Positions 1-8,628 of a DNA stretch of 64,000 nucleotides are shown here, piece by piece; the first letter of the stretch is position 1; every line of letters begins with the position of its first letter. The notes below the pieces were generated by a model. The model saw only the letters and a list, made by a program, of their open reading frames with translations. It was not told where the DNA came from and made no database searches. This DNA is from Methylocystis echinoides. Its GTDB lineage: Bacteria > Pseudomonadota > Alphaproteobacteria > Rhizobiales > Beijerinckiaceae. The stretch spans positions 102,304-166,303 of the forward strand of contig NZ_CP156086.1 of the NCBI RefSeq assembly GCF_040687965.1. The letters run 5' to 3'. A program made the position numbers and the translations under genes.

Positions 1-1838
1 GCAATGGCCGCGGGCGCGAAGGTCTTGTCGAGGGCGAGCGCCCGTTCATAGGCGTCCCGCGCCGCCTCGAGCCGGCCGCGCGCCAGATTCAACGCGGCGA
101 GATTGGCCTGCGATTCCGGCCTTTCGGCGTTGAACGCCTGCCCCGCCTCATATTCGCCGAGCGCCTTCTCGAAAGCCATCCGATCCTTCGCCGACAACGC
201 CGCTTCGGCGTCGCCGGCGAGCGCGCGCGCCGCCTCCATGCGCACGAGGCGGGTTTCGTCGGCGAGGAGCGGCGCGAGCGCCTCGATGCGGGTTCTCGCG
301 TCGGCGTTGGCGACGACGGCCGCGGCCGACGACCGCACGATCGGGCTCTTGTCGGCGAGAGCGCGCCTGGCGCGTTCGATTGCGGCCGGTTGCGGAACAA
401 GAGCGAGACGCTGCAGCGCGCTGGCGCGGGCGACGGCGGACTGGCTTTCGTCCGCGATGACGCGCAGCAGGGCGTCCGCGGCGCCGGGCGCCTGACGATC
501 GGCAAGGTCGAACGCTTCGGCGAATGTCTGGAAGCCCGGCTTGCCGTCCATTCGCCATCGCGTCAGCGTCTCGGCGGCCCATGCCGCCGTCTTCGCGCCA
601 TGGCATTGGCTGCAGGCGTTCGGCGCGGCCAGAGTCGCCGAGCGGTCGGGACGCGGGATGCGCATCGAGTGGTCATGGCGCGCGTCGACGCCCATGTAGG
701 TCGTCGTCGGCATGTGGCAATCGACGCATTGCGCTCCGGCCGATCCCGGCGCGTGATGGTGATGCGCCGCGCCGTCGAACGTCCCCGGGTCGTGACATTG
801 GCCGCACAGCGCATTCCCCGCGAGCCGCGTCTTGCCGGCGTGCGGATCGTGGCAGTCCGCGCATGTCACGCCCGCCGCATACATGCGGCTCTGCAGGAAG
901 GAGGCGAAATTATAAACCTCCTCGCGCTGCTGGCCGTCGGGATAATAAAGGCCGGCGTCGAGCGTTGCGGGACGAAAAGCGTCGTAAAAGCGCGCGGCCG
1001 CGACCGGGTCGTCGGAAAATTGCTGGCGGCGCGCGTGGCATCCGGCGCAGGCGAGCGCCTCCTTGTCGCTCGGCGGCGGACCCGAACGCGTCGCCGTCGC
1101 GCCGCCGCTCGCTTTCCAAGCGACTCCGGCGCGCTGGTCGAAACGGAAGGCGAAGCCATGATCCGTCTGCGACGCCGAGGGATGCGCCGCCCAGTCCAAA
1201 TGCAGGGACGCCGGGCCGTGACAGGATTCGCAGCCGACGCCGATCTCTGAAAATGTCGTCGAAAAGATCTGCGACGCCTGATCGTAGTTCTTGCGCAGAT
1301 TGGTGGCGTGACACCAGGCGCATTGGTAATTCCAGTTTTGATCCAGGCCGGTCCAATGCAGCGGGTCGCCGGGCGCGGTCCCGGCGGCGGGATAAAGATC
1401 GAACCAGCGCTGTCCGCCCCGCTCCGCCGGACGGCTGTCCCAGGCGATCGTAAAGGCTTGCAGGCGTCCGCCGGGCCCCTCGATGAGATATTGCTGAAGC
1501 GGATAGAGTCCGAAGACATATCTGACCGGGAAATCGCCCGCTTGGCCGTCCGCTCCGTCGGCGCGAATGATGAATTTGCCGTCCCTCTTGAGAAAGACCG
1601 TCGCGTTCTCGCCCTTGCGGAAGGACGAGCCGTCGAAGCGGCCCAGAACCGTCGTCTCGTCCGGCTCCTGCATGGCGGCGCGATGCTGCGAGCCTTGCCA
1701 GCTCTGATACGCGCTTGCATGACAGGAGGCGCAGGCGGCCGAGCCGACGAAGCGCGCTTCCTGTGGCTGCGCGACCGCGGCGGGGCCGAACCCGACGATA
1801 AGCGCAATCATCGCCCAGAGCCTCAGAACAAGCAGCAA
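1..1838 (-). CDS. Octaheme cytochrome c with HEAT/TPR repeats (3' end outside window)
   Basis: Periplasmic multiheme c-type cytochrome, probably an electron-transfer protein of the cytochrome c554/NrfA-like superfamily. The reading frame is open to the left window edge, so the C-terminus is missing. Eight CxxCH heme sites are visible: CASCH (residues 36-40), CAWCH (about 173), then CESCH, CAGCH, CADCH, CGQCH, CVDCH and CSQCH. They are followed by HEAT-like helical repeats and a TPR-like segment at the truncated end. The N-terminus is a Sec signal peptide. I chose the TTG at 1838 because GGAAGGA lies about 9 bases upstream; the ATG at 1811 would leave a shorter but usable signal. The substrate cannot be told from the sequence. 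Confidence 0.85.
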   Translation of the reverse strand, partial: MLLVLRLWAMIALIVGFGPAAVAQPQEARFVGSAACASCHASAYQSWQGSQHRAAMQEPDETTVLGRFDGSSFRKGENATVFLKRDGKFIIRADGADGQAGDFPVRYVFGLYPLQQYLIEGPGGRLQAFTIAWDSRPAERGGQRWFDLYPAAGTAPGDPLHWTGLDQNWNYQCAWCHATNLRKNYDQASQIFSTTFSEIGVGCESCHGPASLHLDWAAHPSASQTDHGFAFRFDQRAGVAWKASGGATATRSGPPPSDKEALACAGCHARRQQFSDDPVAAARFYDAFRPATLDAGLYYPDGQQREEVYNFASFLQSRMYAAGVTCADCHDPHAGKTRLAGNALCGQCHDPGTFDGAAHHHHAPGSAGAQCVDCHMPTTTYMGVDARHDHSMRIPRPDRSATLAAPNACSQCHGAKTAAWAAETLTRWRMDGKPGFQTFAEAFDLADRQAPGAADALLRVIADESQSAVARASALQRLALVPQPAAIERARRALADKSPIVRSSAAAVVANADARTRIEALAPLLADETRLVRMEAARALAGDAEAALSAKDRMAFEKALGEYEAGQAFNAERPESQANLAALNLARGRLEAARDAYERALALDKTFAPAAI

Positions 1839-1979
1839 GATGAAAATCCTTCCCTGCGCGACGACGCGAGGAGCCGCCGCAAAAGCCGGCCCTGTTGGCG
1901 CGAAGACGCGCAAACTTACCGCATCTCGTCCGGGAGGCCACGAAGGACGCGGAGCCGGGATCGCTTCGACGTCAACCGC

Positions 1980-2513
1980 TCACGGCGATTTCCACGAGGA
2001 CTGATCGGTCGGGAGGTCGCGGAGCGGATCGAGCGCCACGACCCGCGCCGCGCCGTCGACGTTCCACGTCCACAGCACGAGATTGAAGCCCGGCGCCTGC
2101 GCCGAGGGCGCGCGAACGCCCGCCACATGGGCGGCGCGCAGCCGCGCCACGAGGGACCAGGTGGGCGGCTCGCGCTTTTCCACGAAGGCGATCTGTTGCC
2201 AGGGTCCGCGCAAGACCGCGTCGTCCACCCCGAGCGCGCGGCGCGTCTCAGGGTCGCCGAGGTCGACGATCCGGTCGCAGCGAACGTCGTAAGCGCAGAG
2301 TGTCCCGGGCCGGATGCCGAGATCCTGCTCATATTCGGCGACGGCCGTCGAGAACTCCTCCGACATGTAGAGAGCCGGCGTCCCGGGCGGATTGAAGCGG
2401 TCGCCGCGCAGGGCGGCGCCCGCGCCGCTCAAGGGATCATGCGCCCATTTCGGCGCCAGCATGCGCCAGTAGCGGCGTGCGACGGCGATCGTCGGCACGC
2501 GCTTTGCGGTCAC
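1980..2513 (-). CDS. RES-domain toxin of an Xre/RES toxin-antitoxin pair
   Basis: A 177-residue RES-family protein. Characterised RES toxins deplete NAD+ in the cytoplasm by phosphorolysis or hydrolysis. The conserved core is present: an Arg in GDRFNPPGTPALYMS, followed by the paired Glu in SEEFSTAVAEYEQ, and the family serine near the C-terminal QSSW. The start is the GTG at 2513, whose bases overlap the antitoxin stop codon in a GTGA arrangement, so the two genes are translationally coupled in the usual antitoxin-first order. A longer in-frame extension upstream is only the shadow of the antitoxin gene. Confidence 0.85.
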   Translation of the reverse strand: MTAKRVPTIAVARRYWRMLAPKWAHDPLSGAGAALRGDRFNPPGTPALYMSEEFSTAVAEYEQDLGIRPGTLCAYDVRCDRIVDLGDPETRRALGVDDAVLRGPWQQIAFVEKREPPTWSLVARLRAAHVAGVRAPSAQAPGFNLVLWTWNVDGAARVVALDPLRDLPTDQSSWKSP

Positions 2514-2872
2514 GCGTAGGAGCCCTCGCGCAGCAGATCGAGATGGGCCAGGACGGCGTCGCTGTGGCCGGCCGCGACCAGCTCCTCGGCCGTTCGCCCG
2601 TCGAAGCCCGCCAGAGGCTGGTGCTTGAACCAGACGATCGCGCGACCCTGCTCGCCGCCCAGAAGCTCGGTCGCGGCCGTTATGATGCGCGCGAGGTCGC
2701 CGAGCCGCGCCTGAACGACCGGCGATTCCGGGTGCTGCGCGAGCGTGTTGCGATGGACTTTGGCGAGCCGCGCGATTTTGGCGAGGGGCACATGAAGCGC
2801 CTCGCTCACGCGCTGCGGCGAGATGAAGCCGCCGCGCCGGTCGGTCACCTGGTCGAGAAAAGCGCTGAGCAT
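2510..2872 (-). CDS. MbcA/ParS/Xre antitoxin
   Basis: Antitoxin partner of the RES toxin. It has an N-terminal helix-turn-helix-like part (around VSEALHVPLAKIARLAKVHR) and the C-terminal toxin-binding domain of the MbcA/ParS family (GGEQGRAIVWFKHQPLAGFD, ending near LREGSYA). I place the start at the ATG at 2872, giving 120 residues. The alternative TTG at 2905 lies inside the apparent -10 element and could not be transcribed from that promoter. The gene probably represses its own promoter through the inverted repeat just upstream. It ends in a 4-base overlap with the toxin gene. Confidence 0.83.
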   Translation of the reverse strand: MLSAFLDQVTDRRGGFISPQRVSEALHVPLAKIARLAKVHRNTLAQHPESPVVQARLGDLARIITAATELLGGEQGRAIVWFKHQPLAGFDGRTAEELVAAGHSDAVLAHLDLLREGSYA

Positions 2873-2887
2873 GCCGTGATCCGGGGT

Positions 2888-2933
2888 TGTGCGTGCTTTG
2901 GGCAATATATGCTCGAAGCACGCACAGTTTCAA
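2888..2933 (-). promoter_or_regulatory. Promoter and inverted-repeat operator of the RES/Xre pair
   Basis: On the minus strand a -35 TTGAAA (2933-2928), an 18-base spacer and a -10 TATATT (2909-2904) sit just upstream of the antitoxin. A perfect 11-base inverted repeat, TGTGCGTGCTT / AAGCACGCACA (2888-2898 and 2916-2926), brackets the -10 with a 17-base spacer. This is the expected layout for an autorepressed toxin-antitoxin operon. Binding by the antitoxin is an inference. Confidence 0.6.
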
Positions 2934-3144
2934 GCGCGCCGCTCCGGCGGCTCCGCCGCGCTCAATTCACCTGACACGTCGTTTCATATTATGCGCAGGC
3001 GCGCGCGTCGCCTCTCTCGCAACCGCGGCGCCAGCTGTATCGACGAAGGGAACGACCGTCTTTCCCGAGCGTTACCATCCATATTCGCGCCCTCTCTCCA
3101 CGGCCGAAAATTTATTGCGCGATTTCATCTATTGGAGAAATGTC

Positions 3145-3948
3145 ATGACCAGAATCTTTGGTCCGCTGGTTATTGCGGCCTTCCTCCTCATCCTCGGCGG
3201 CGTCGCGGCTTCAGCGCAATCGTGTCGGTGGGACGGCACGGCGCCGTTCTGTGGCGGCGAATGTTCGGGCGGCGAACAGGAAATGGCGCGGCTCTCCACC
3301 TGGCCGGGGCATTGGACGCCCGTCATCGTCAATCCGGCCGTGAACCATTTCGGCAGCGCTTGCGTCACCGGGACGAAGGCCTTGTGTTGCAGGACGGGCC
3401 TGACATGCCGCTGGGACGGCACGGCGCCTTTCTGCGATGGCGAATGCCGCAGCAACGAGACCCAGTCGACGCCGCCGCCGGGCTCCAGCAGCGGCTCGTC
3501 ATGTTGGACCGGCTCGAAAGTTTATTGCTGCAGCAGAGTGGGAACCACCTCGTCGCCGCTCGGCGTCGCGCCGATCATTGTGAGCGGCGCAAGGAAATGC
3601 CTCGACGTCCACGCGCCCGATCAGCATGTGAACGGCGCCAAGGTGCAGGTGTGGGATTGCAATTACGCGCTCCAGCAGACATGGCGGTTCGATGGCCAGG
3701 CGATAAAGAGCGGCGCCGGGAAATGCCTGGACGTGCACGCTCCGGACCAGTTCATGAACGGCGCCAAAGTGCAGGTGTGGGACTGCAATAATTCGATGCA
3801 GCAGACGTGGCGCATCGAAGGTCAGGCGATCAAGAGCGGCGCCGGAAAATGTCTGGACGTGCATGCGCCGGACCAATTCACCAATGGCGGGAAAGTGCAG
3901 GTGTGGGACTGTAATAATTCAACGCAGCAAACGTGGTTCGCTCCTTGA
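3145..3948 (+). CDS. Secreted ricin-type beta-trefoil lectin
   Basis: A secreted protein of about 267 residues. The Sec signal peptide (MTRIFGPLVIAAFLLILGG, cleaved near ASAQ) is followed by two short Cys-rich modules that both contain CRWDGTAPFC, then a C-terminal ricin-B-like trefoil. The trefoil has three nearly identical repeats, each with KCLDVHAPDQ, GxKVQVWDCN and QQTW (the QxW signature). Such domains bind sugars. No catalytic domain is attached, so the role may be adhesion or glycan binding. The start is the ATG at 3145 with GGAG about 7 bases upstream; the longer upstream frame has no signal peptide. Confidence 0.85.
   Translation: MTRIFGPLVIAAFLLILGGVAASAQSCRWDGTAPFCGGECSGGEQEMARLSTWPGHWTPVIVNPAVNHFGSACVTGTKALCCRTGLTCRWDGTAPFCDGECRSNETQSTPPPGSSSGSSCWTGSKVYCCSRVGTTSSPLGVAPIIVSGARKCLDVHAPDQHVNGAKVQVWDCNYALQQTWRFDGQAIKSGAGKCLDVHAPDQFMNGAKVQVWDCNNSMQQTWRIEGQAIKSGAGKCLDVHAPDQFTNGGKVQVWDCNNSTQQTWFAP
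3583..3945 (+). repeat. Three 126-bp tandem repeats inside the lectin gene
   Basis: Near-identical DNA copies begin at 3583, 3709 and 3835, exactly 126 bp (42 codons) apart. Each encodes one beta-trefoil lobe. The similarity at DNA level points to recent duplication or gene conversion. Confidence 0.8.
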
Positions 3949-4274
3949 GCGGAAGCGACGGCGCATCGTCGGGACGCGATCGCGTTTTCGCCTTCACGCG
4001 CCACCGCCGTGGCGTTCACTGGAGACGCCGTGCGCGCGTCGAGCGGGCTCGACCCGCGTCACGCGCCGGCGCGGGACGTTGACGCCCCGCGCTGTCACAC
4101 GCCGCCTTTGCAATTGTTTTTGCTGCAATCTCAAAAATGCGCCCAGCCCTCGTTTAGCGATCGCTTAGCGCTCCGCTTGCTTTGGCGCTTCCGTCCCTCT
4201 ACGTAATTTTACGTAAGGACCGTCATGAGGCGCGCGCCGCTCTTGTGACCGCGGAGCAGCCAGGAGGCGACGTT
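3949..4274. other. Intergenic stretch, nothing recognised
   Basis: About 326 bases between the lectin and the small gene at 4275. I see no coding sequence with a ribosome-binding site, no clear terminator and no repeat. It presumably carries the promoter of the next gene. Confidence 0.4.
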
Positions 4275-4562
4275 TTGGCGAGCTACAAAAAGCATCATGC
4301 AATGGCGGCGCACCGACTGGGTCAAAGAGCCGCGCGCCGGATGGCGCTGCTGAGCGCCACCCTCCCCCGCGATCTCGTCGACGAGACCTGCCAGCGCGAG
4401 TCGGAATTCCTCGGCGTCGTCGTCAGCCTGACGGCGGATGAATTCGCGCTCCCCGGCGGCAGCGCGCGAAGCCGTTTCGAAGCGGCGGTGGGCAACGCGC
4501 TCGACAAGGAAACCGACCGAATCCTGTCGCTGATTGCGAAAGGCACGGCGTCTCCGCAGTGA
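4275..4562 (+). CDS. Small hypothetical protein
   Basis: An unrecognised protein of about 95 residues, mostly helical and charged, with no signal peptide or membrane segment. The start is inferred as the TTG at 4275 because AGGAGG lies 7 bases upstream; the frame is open further upstream but without a comparable ribosome-binding site. It converges with the glycosylase gene 10 bases away. No function can be assigned. Confidence 0.5.
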   Translation: MASYKKHHAMAAHRLGQRAARRMALLSATLPRDLVDETCQRESEFLGVVVSLTADEFALPGGSARSRFEAAVGNALDKETDRILSLIAKGTASPQ

Positions 4563-4571
4563 CATGATCGC

Positions 4572-5075
4572 CTAGGCGCTCGTGAACGCCTCGCGCCAGC
4601 GGGCGAGCTTCTCGTCGAACCGCATCCGCGCATGCGTCGGACTGGTCGAGGGAAGCACGGCGCTGGGCAAGGCGGCCGCCTGTTCGGGGAGAGCGGGTCT
4701 CACCAACCGCTTGAACAGCGTCTGGGCTTCCCGCCCGTTGAAACAGATGAGCCGCACGTCCCCGTGCGCCGCGAAGAAGGGCGCAAAGTCGTTTGGCGCG
4801 GGCGATCTGATATTCGCGTCGACGCTTCCGCGGCGCTCCGCTTCCGCAAGCACGTTCCAGATGGCGACGCCCCGGTCTGTCACGAGGGCGAGCCGGCGTT
4901 CGTAGGGAAGATCGGGAGAAAAGCCGATGAGCGCGCCCATGATCTTCCAGAAGCTGTTTTGCCGATGCGCGTAATATTGCCGCTGCGTCAGCGCCGCCAC
5001 GCCCGGCAACGTTCCCAGCACCAAAAGCCGCGCATCGCGTCTGGCGACCAACGGCAGACCGACAGACCTGTCCAT
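4572..5075 (-). CDS. DNA-deoxyinosine glycosylase-like (uracil-DNA glycosylase superfamily)
   Basis: A cytoplasmic base-excision repair enzyme of the HDG/MUG branch, predicted to remove deaminated bases such as hypoxanthine or uracil. Motif 1 is LLVLGTLPGVAALTQRQYY followed by HRQNSFWKIMG, and the C-terminal motif is LPSTSPTHA, both characteristic of this family. The size (167 residues from the chosen start) is normal. I chose the Met at 5075 (MDRSVGLP) because the motif-1 strand begins soon after it; an earlier in-frame Met at 5126 adds 17 basic residues. The substrate range is inferred from the family. Confidence 0.75.
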   Translation of the reverse strand: MDRSVGLPLVARRDARLLVLGTLPGVAALTQRQYYAHRQNSFWKIMGALIGFSPDLPYERRLALVTDRGVAIWNVLAEAERRGSVDANIRSPAPNDFAPFFAAHGDVRLICFNGREAQTLFKRLVRPALPEQAAALPSAVLPSTSPTHARMRFDEKLARWREAFTSA

Positions 5076-5197
5076 CACCGGCTTCCGCCTCTTTCGCCCC
5101 CGGACGACGATACGCCCTGTCGCCAAGCGCGGAAAGCCAGGCGCGGGAAGCGCCCGACGGAGCGGGGAGGTTCCGTCGGGTCGGCTGCCTGGCGCGC

Positions 5198-5533
5198 TTA
5201 TTTGGCTTTCTCGAGATGTTCGAGCGCCTCCTCGGCGTGCTTCGTCGCGACGTCGGCGTGATTTTGCTTGCCGTGATCAATCGCCGCATCGAGATGCGCA
5301 ACGCCCTCCTTGGTGTGCGGATTGGCTTTGGCGGCCTCCGCCGCTTTCGCATGGGTGAGGCCGGCCTGAGCGTGCGTCACCAGCACATCGGCGTGTCCGG
5401 CCTTGCCATGTGCAATGGCTTCCTTCGTGTGAGAGATCGCTTCGCCGAGGTGGTCTTGCGCGAAAGCAAGCTGCGGCGTGGTCAGCGCGCCGAGCGTCAG
5501 GGCGACGAGAAGGGATGGCGACTTGAGGCGCAT
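5198..5533 (-). CDS. SmbP-like small periplasmic metal-binding protein
   Basis: A small exported protein rich in evenly spaced histidines. The signal peptide (to AFAQ) is followed by heptad-like repeats such as HTKEAIAHGKAGHADVLVTH and HGKQNHADVATKHAEEALEH. This matches the SmbP family, four-helix bundles that bind Cu, Ni and other divalent metals in the periplasm. The start is the ATG at 5533 (MRLKSPSLL) with AGGAG upstream; the longer frame begins with non-signal sequence. It is divergent from the PepSY gene and may buffer copper. Confidence 0.75.
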   Translation of the reverse strand: MRLKSPSLLVALTLGALTTPQLAFAQDHLGEAISHTKEAIAHGKAGHADVLVTHAQAGLTHAKAAEAAKANPHTKEGVAHLDAAIDHGKQNHADVATKHAEEALEHLEKAK

Positions 5534-5704
5534 GAGGACTCCTTTTTCATCATTCTTGATAGGAACAATAGACTGATATTTGCGGAAATATGGCTTATTG
5601 TCGAGGCGAAATGCGCAGCGCCAGAAAAATTGTTGACGCAATGCCTATATCAACGGTAGGAAAAAAGCGGGCGATTGCCGCCCCTTGCCTGATGGAAAGT
5701 TTCG

Positions 5705-7234
5705 ATGCGGCTGCTGTTGTTCGTTCATCGCTGGATCGGCGTCGCGCTCGCCGTCTTCATGCTGTTGTGGTTTTCGACCGGGCTCATCATCGCCAACAGC
5801 GGCTCGGTTGCGTTGTCGCGGGCGACGCAACTTGCGCATCTGCCAAGCCTCGATCCGCAGGCGGGCTGGCTGTCGGCAAATGAGGCGATCGCGCGATCGG
5901 CCGAAAGCGGAGGGCCTTTCAACGTCGGCGCGATCGCCGAGGCGCGGCTGCGCCGGCTCGGCGACGAACCGGCGTGGATCGTCGAGAACAGGCTCGGCGA
6001 ACGTCTCGCGGTCTCCGCCGCATCGGGGCGTCCCGTCAGCGTCGGGACGGCGCTCGCCGCGCGCATCGCCGGCGATTGGCTGGCCGCCGAGCGCAAGGTC
6101 GCGTCGATCGCTTATATCGACACCGTCGACGCCGTGACGGGCCTGCGCAACGCCGAAACCTTGCGGCCCTTTCACAGATTTGCAGTCGGCGACGGCGCGG
6201 GGACCGTTCTCGTCGTGTCGGCGAAAAGCGGCGAGATCCTGCAGGCGGCGACGCGCCTCGAACGCGGACTCCATTACGTCGGCGGGTGGCTGCATCTGTT
6301 TCGTCCGCTCGACCTTCTCAACGCCGGCGACTATCGCCGCGCCGCGCTGGCCTATGCCGGTTTCCTCGCCTTTGTCGGCGCGGCGACGGGGGTCGTCGTG
6401 GGCTGGCTGAAATGGAAGCCGGGCCTGTTCGGACGGCCGACCTATGCGCGGGGCCGCATGCAGCCCTACCGCGAGGCCTGGCTCAAATATCACTTCTGGG
6501 CCGGGCTCGTCGGCGGCGCCTTCGCGGCGCTTTGGGCCGGCAGCGGCTTCCTCTCGACCAATCCCGGCGAGATCTTTTCGCCCGCGGGCGCGAGCCGCGA
6601 CGAACTGGTCCGCTACTACGGCGCCGGCCCGGCGGCGCCGGTCGAAAACTGGGCGTCCATTCTCGACGCCGCGCGCGACGCCGTCGAGCTGCGCGTGAGC
6701 CGGCTCGGAGAAAGCGCCGTTCTCGTCGCCTATTATCGCGACGGCGCGCGGCGTCCGCTCGCGCCGGCCAAACAGGGCGTCGCGGAGGACGACATCGTCG
6801 CGGCGGCCGCCCGTCTGAGCGGCGCGACGCCCATCGCAGGGCGCGCGTGGCTGCAGGGTTACGACAGCTATTATTCCCCGGCGCACGGACAGGGCGCGCT
6901 CGACCGCCCGCTGCCGGCGCTGCGCGTCGATCTCGCCGATCGCGGACATACGTCACTTTACGTCGATCGCGCCGACGGCCGTCTGCTGCTGAAGATCGAC
7001 GACAGCCGCCGCGCCTATCGCTGGCTTTATTCCGCCGTCCACCACTGGGACTTCGGCTGGTTCGACGCGCATCCCGCGGCGCGGCGCGTGTGGATCTCGC
7101 TTTTGGCGCTCATCGGGCTGGCGCTCGCCGCGAGCGCCGTGACGCTCGCGTGGCGACGCGTCAAACGCAGCCTGCCGGCGCCGGCGAGCGAACCGGCGAA
7201 GCCGGGCGCGGCGCCCGTGGCGCCCCTGTCGTGA
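5705..7234 (+). CDS. PepSY-associated transmembrane (PepSY_TM) protein
   Basis: A 509-residue inner-membrane protein. It has an N-terminal membrane helix with the family signature HRWIGVALAVFMLLWFSTG, a periplasmic PepSY domain, central helices (around LAFVGAATGVVVGW and FWAGLVGGAFAALWAGSGFLS), a second periplasmic part ending in the motif RAYRWLYSAVHHWDFGWF, and a last helix near residue 470. Related proteins accompany iron or copper uptake and some act as reductases, with paired histidines possibly binding heme. It is followed at 36 bases by the TPR gene. Confidence 0.8.
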   Translation: MRLLLFVHRWIGVALAVFMLLWFSTGLIIANSGSVALSRATQLAHLPSLDPQAGWLSANEAIARSAESGGPFNVGAIAEARLRRLGDEPAWIVENRLGERLAVSAASGRPVSVGTALAARIAGDWLAAERKVASIAYIDTVDAVTGLRNAETLRPFHRFAVGDGAGTVLVVSAKSGEILQAATRLERGLHYVGGWLHLFRPLDLLNAGDYRRAALAYAGFLAFVGAATGVVVGWLKWKPGLFGRPTYARGRMQPYREAWLKYHFWAGLVGGAFAALWAGSGFLSTNPGEIFSPAGASRDELVRYYGAGPAAPVENWASILDAARDAVELRVSRLGESAVLVAYYRDGARRPLAPAKQGVAEDDIVAAAARLSGATPIAGRAWLQGYDSYYSPAHGQGALDRPLPALRVDLADRGHTSLYVDRADGRLLLKIDDSRRAYRWLYSAVHHWDFGWFDAHPAARRVWISLLALIGLALAASAVTLAWRRVKRSLPAPASEPAKPGAAPVAPLS

Positions 7235-7269
7235 GACGGCGAACACATTGAACGGAGCTTGGTAACACC

Positions 7270-8166
7270 ATGGGCGCAAGTTTCATCAAAACGATCCGAC
7301 CCGCCGCGGTTGGCCTTGTTGCGGTCGGCCTCTCCACGCCGCCGGCCGTTGCGGCGCCGCTCAGCCCCGCCTGGCAGGCCTGCCGCGCGGCGGACCCCGA
7401 CGCGCGCATCAAGGGCTGCACGGTGGCGCTTGCCCACGCCGAGAAGGAGCCGAAGCAGAATCGTCTCGCCGCCTATGTGAACCGCGCCGGCGCCTATCAG
7501 GCGAAGGGCGATCACGCCCATGCGATCGAGGATTACGCCAAAGCGCTCGAAGTCGATCCGTCGTCGGCCGTGACGCTGACCGCGCGCGGCGCCGCCTATC
7601 AGGCGAAGGGCGATCTCGACGCGGCGCTCGCCGATTACAATCAGGCCGTCCTCAAGGACAGGAAAAGCGCCGCCGCTTTGCTGGCGCGCGCCTCGGCGTG
7701 GCGCGCGAAGGGCGAGCCGGACAAGGCGCTCGCCGACATCGAGGCCGCGGCGGCGCTCGACAAGAAGACCGCGGCGCCGCTCCTGGCGCGCGCGCATCAC
7801 CATCAATCCAGGGGCGATCACGACCGCGCCGTCGCGGATTATTCGGAGGCGCTGAAGCGCGATCCGCGTGCGGCGGCGGCGCTCGTCGGACGCGGCGCGA
7901 GCTATTACGCCAAAGCGGATTACGACAAGGCGCTCGCCGATCTCGACGCCGCCGTGAAAGCCGATCCCCAGAACGCCGCTGCGCTGATCAACCGCGCCAA
8001 CGCCTGGCGCGGCAAAAAGGACTATGCGAAGGCGAAAGCCGATTACGAAGCGGCGCTCGCGTCGAAGCCAGATCTCGCGGCGGCCCGGAAGGGACTGGAC
8101 GACGTGACGAAGCTGCTGGCGCAAAAGACCGCGGCTGGAGCGGCGTCGGGCGTCGAGCGTCCCTGA
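7270..8166 (+). CDS. Exported tetratricopeptide-repeat protein
   Basis: 298 residues with a cleavable signal peptide followed by about six to seven TPR units. Typical helices are NRAGAYQAKGDHAHAIEDYA, ARGAAYQAKGDLDAALADYN and GRGASYYAKADYDKALADLD. It is probably a periplasmic scaffold for protein-protein contacts. It follows the PepSY gene on the same strand with a short gap and ends convergent with the MORN gene, sharing a hairpin terminator. No enzymatic motif is seen. Confidence 0.8.
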   Translation: MGASFIKTIRPAAVGLVAVGLSTPPAVAAPLSPAWQACRAADPDARIKGCTVALAHAEKEPKQNRLAAYVNRAGAYQAKGDHAHAIEDYAKALEVDPSSAVTLTARGAAYQAKGDLDAALADYNQAVLKDRKSAAALLARASAWRAKGEPDKALADIEAAAALDKKTAAPLLARAHHHQSRGDHDRAVADYSEALKRDPRAAAALVGRGASYYAKADYDKALADLDAAVKADPQNAAALINRANAWRGKKDYAKAKADYEAALASKPDLAAARKGLDDVTKLLAQKTAAGAASGVERP

Positions 8167-8179
8167 ACGCCGGGGCTTC

Positions 8180-8210
8180 GCCGTCCCCGCGCTAGCGGGC
8201 CGGGGACGGC
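8180..8210. terminator. Bidirectional hairpin between convergent genes
   Basis: A perfect 10-bp stem, GCCGTCCCCG / CGGGGACGGC (8180-8189 and 8201-8210), lies where the TPR and MORN genes converge and overlaps the MORN stop codon. There is no strong U-tract, only TTCTCC on the plus side. Confidence 0.5.
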
Positions 8211-8611
8211 TTCTCCTCGACATATTTGCCGTCGACCCAGAGGCCGGCCTTGAGAACCTTGCCGCTCTTGTCGGTCAGGACGCCTGGACCATTCGGTCTG
8301 TCGTTCTTGAACGCGCCCGTCCACTTCGACCCGTTCGGGCTCGTGTAGACGCCGGGGCCGTCGCGGCGATCATATTTGAAGCCGCCTCGATATGTCTGGC
8401 CGTCCGGATAGGTCATCGTCCCCTCGCCGTGTCGCTTGTCGTCCTTGAAGGCGCCGACATATTTCGACCAGTCGTCGTAAGTGTAGGCGCCGCGGCAGTC
8501 GGTCCAGACGACCTTGCGGCTCGTCGGGCAGGGCGGGAGATCGGCCTGCGCGCCGGCGGCCTGCGGCGCGAGGGCGAAGAGGGCGATCGAAAGCCATTTC
8601 GTCTTCGACAT
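8192..8611 (-). CDS. Exported MORN-repeat protein
   Basis: About 139 residues: a signal peptide (MSKTKWLSIALFALAPQAAG) followed by at least three MORN repeats, for example YVGAFKDDKRHGEGTMTYPD, YRGGFKYDRRDGPGVYTSPN and WTGAFKNDRPNGPGVLTD. MORN repeats form elongated beta-sheets that bind lipids or proteins. The start is the ATG at 8611, 9 bases after GAAAGAA; an ATG nine bases earlier is possible but too close to that element. It lies 17 bases downstream of the monoheme protein gene and is probably co-transcribed with it. Confidence 0.8.
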   Translation of the reverse strand: MSKTKWLSIALFALAPQAAGAQADLPPCPTSRKVVWTDCRGAYTYDDWSKYVGAFKDDKRHGEGTMTYPDGQTYRGGFKYDRRDGPGVYTSPNGSKWTGAFKNDRPNGPGVLTDKSGKVLKAGLWVDGKYVEEKPSPAR

Positions 8612-8628
8612 GCGATGCATTTCTTTCG

